DNA of 64,000 nt from an uncultured Rhodocyclaceae bacterium (GTDB lineage: Bacteria > Pseudomonadota > Gammaproteobacteria > Burkholderiales > Rhodocyclaceae): contig CAJQTY010000003.1 in the NCBI GenBank assembly GCA_907163075.1, forward strand, positions 548,637-612,636. Reading direction: 5' to 3'. The notes beneath the pieces were generated by a model. That model was not told the origin of the DNA. It did not search any database and worked only from the letters and a program-made list of their open reading frames with translations. The position numbers and the translations under genes were made by a program. This document shows positions 63,150 through 64,000 of this stretch, in pieces. Numbering within the stretch: position 1 is the first letter of the stretch; each line of letters opens with the position of its first letter.

Positions 63150-64000
63150 TCAGGCGAGCAGCGCGACGACGGCGACAAACCAGCAGCCGAGGGTGCCAAG
63201 CAGGTGCACATCCTGCAGCACGGCGGCGGCCGGATCGCCGCCGCGGCCTTGCCGAAGCAGCAGGTAGAGGTAGCGAAAAACGCCGTAGGCGACGAAGGGA
63301 ACGGTGTAGATCAGGCTCGCCGTGCCGTGCATGGCGACGGTCTCGGCGCTCACCGTGTACAGGCTGTAGCCGACGATCGTTGCCGCCGCGCAAATGGCGA
63401 GCAGAATGTCGAGCAAGGCCGGATCGTAATCGTCCAGGACCTGGCGGTGGCTGGCGCCATCGCCAGCGAACACATTCAACTCGGCGCGCCGCTTGGCAAA
63501 GCCGAGGAACAGCGTGATCATCAGGCCGCACAGCAACAGCCAGTGCGACGGCGCGATGCCGACGCCGAGCGTGCCGGCCAGGATGCGCAGCATGAAGCCA
63601 GTCGAGATGATGAACACGTCGAGCAGCACGACACGCTTCAGGCCGAGGGAATAGGCCGCGTTAAGCACGGCGTAGAAGAGCACGATGAGCAGTACCGTCG
63701 TCGACGCGGCGAGCGCCAGCAGCAGGGCCAACAACAGGCACCCAGCGGCGAGCAGCACGGCCGGCGTGACACCGATCGTACCGGCGGCGAGCGGCCGATG
63801 GCGCTTCTCGGGATGTTCGCGGTCGCGTTCCCGGTCGGCCAGGTCGTTGGCGACATAGACCGCCGAAGCCGCCAGCGAGAAGGCGGCGGCGGCCAGCAGA
63901 ACCTGCTGGACGAGCAGCGCGTTGTGCCAGGCGTGGCCGAATAGCAGTCCGACGAAGACGAATCCACTCTTCACCCACTGGTGCGGGCGCAACAGCTTGA
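63150..64000 (-). CDS. UbiA-family prenyltransferase-like protein (5' end beyond window)
   Basis: The visible part has multiple membrane helices and the UbiA aspartate motif NDLADRERDREH, then the second motif KRVVLLDVFIISTGFML. It most resembles the decaprenyl-phosphate phosphoribosyltransferase subgroup (LLRPHQWVKSGFVFVGLLF). The apparent TTG start at 63992 is not the true one, because the family sequence (LKLLRPHQW) continues to the window edge, so the gene runs past 64000. Confidence 0.8.
   Translation of the reverse strand, partial: KLLRPHQWVKSGFVFVGLLFGHAWHNALLVQQVLLAAAAFSLAASAVYVANDLADRERDREHPEKRHRPLAAGTIGVTPAVLLAAGCLLLALLLALAASTTVLLIVLFYAVLNAAYSLGLKRVVLLDVFIISTGFMLRILAGTLGVGIAPSHWLLLCGLMITLFLGFAKRRAELNVFAGDGASHRQVLDDYDPALLDILLAICAAATIVGYSLYTVSAETVAMHGTASLIYTVPFVAYGVFRYLYLLLRQGRGGDPAAAVLQDVHLLGTLGCWFVAVVALLA

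Overview
The window is a bacterial chromosome segment with two parts of different character. From about 29.3 kb to the right end it is GC-rich, densely packed core chromosome. Its gene content points to a betaproteobacterium, most likely of the Rhodocyclales (a Dechloromonas/Azospira-like organism): folA, an Arg/Lys/Orn decarboxylase, dcd, apbC, metG, a Hyf-like membrane complex, dnaE, uvrD, fbaA, and a circularly permuted ATP-grasp/alpha-E pair. This assignment rests on gene content and style only. From 1 to about 29.29 kb the DNA is visibly AT-richer, with looser spacing and defence and metal-resistance genes. It reads as a genomic island whose right edge lies inside thyA, of which only the last third remains at 29291-29563.

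Island, left to right. First comes the end of a LOTUS/OST-HTH protein. Then an intact IS66-family element (560-2999, 8-bp target duplication GCTCAGCC) sits in the last codons of a very large SF2-helicase-like gene. That gene is translationally coupled to an upstream gene for a 1057-residue protein I do not recognise. The two form a candidate undescribed defence module. Divergently follow a DUF6765-like protein, a HEPN protein and a small membrane protein. Next is a complete type II CBASS operon: a membrane-anchored SAVED effector, a CD-NTase, a Cap2 E2-E1 fusion and a Cap3 JAMM peptidase. A stand-alone PD-(D/E)XK nuclease-like gene follows. The metal block comes next: a ynfA-like gene, cadR/cadA with a MerR-type promoter, a DMT transporter with a histidine-rich tail, a periplasmic protein, an ArsR-rhodanese/methyltransferase/DsrE operon and a CopZ-like protein. 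The island ends with small genes (a HAD protein lacking its catalytic aspartates, two hypotheticals and an XRE regulator) and the thyA junction.

Core part. The thyA remnant and folA precede a decarboxylase, dcd and apbC on the minus strand and metG on the plus strand. A six-gene operon (36718-43888) resembles hydrogenase-4, but its large subunit lacks all the cysteines that hold the NiFe centre, so it looks like an energy-converting hydrogenase-related (Ehr) complex. Then come acylphosphatase, 2-Cys peroxiredoxin, ompW behind a perfect FNR-type box, and dnaE. An IS5-family element with a programmed-frameshift transposase lies 62 bp upstream of dnaE. After it are a small exported protein, a pirin, a coupled qor-TAXI-ParA operon, an MFS transporter, uvrD, a 118-aa protein, fbaA, the ATP-grasp/alpha-E pair and a UbiA-family gene that runs off the right end.

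Functionally, the island stacks several anti-phage modules and metal defence next to a broken thymidylate synthase gene. The two places most worth experimental attention are the helicase/1057-aa pair and the DUF6765-HEPN-membrane trio beside the CBASS operon.
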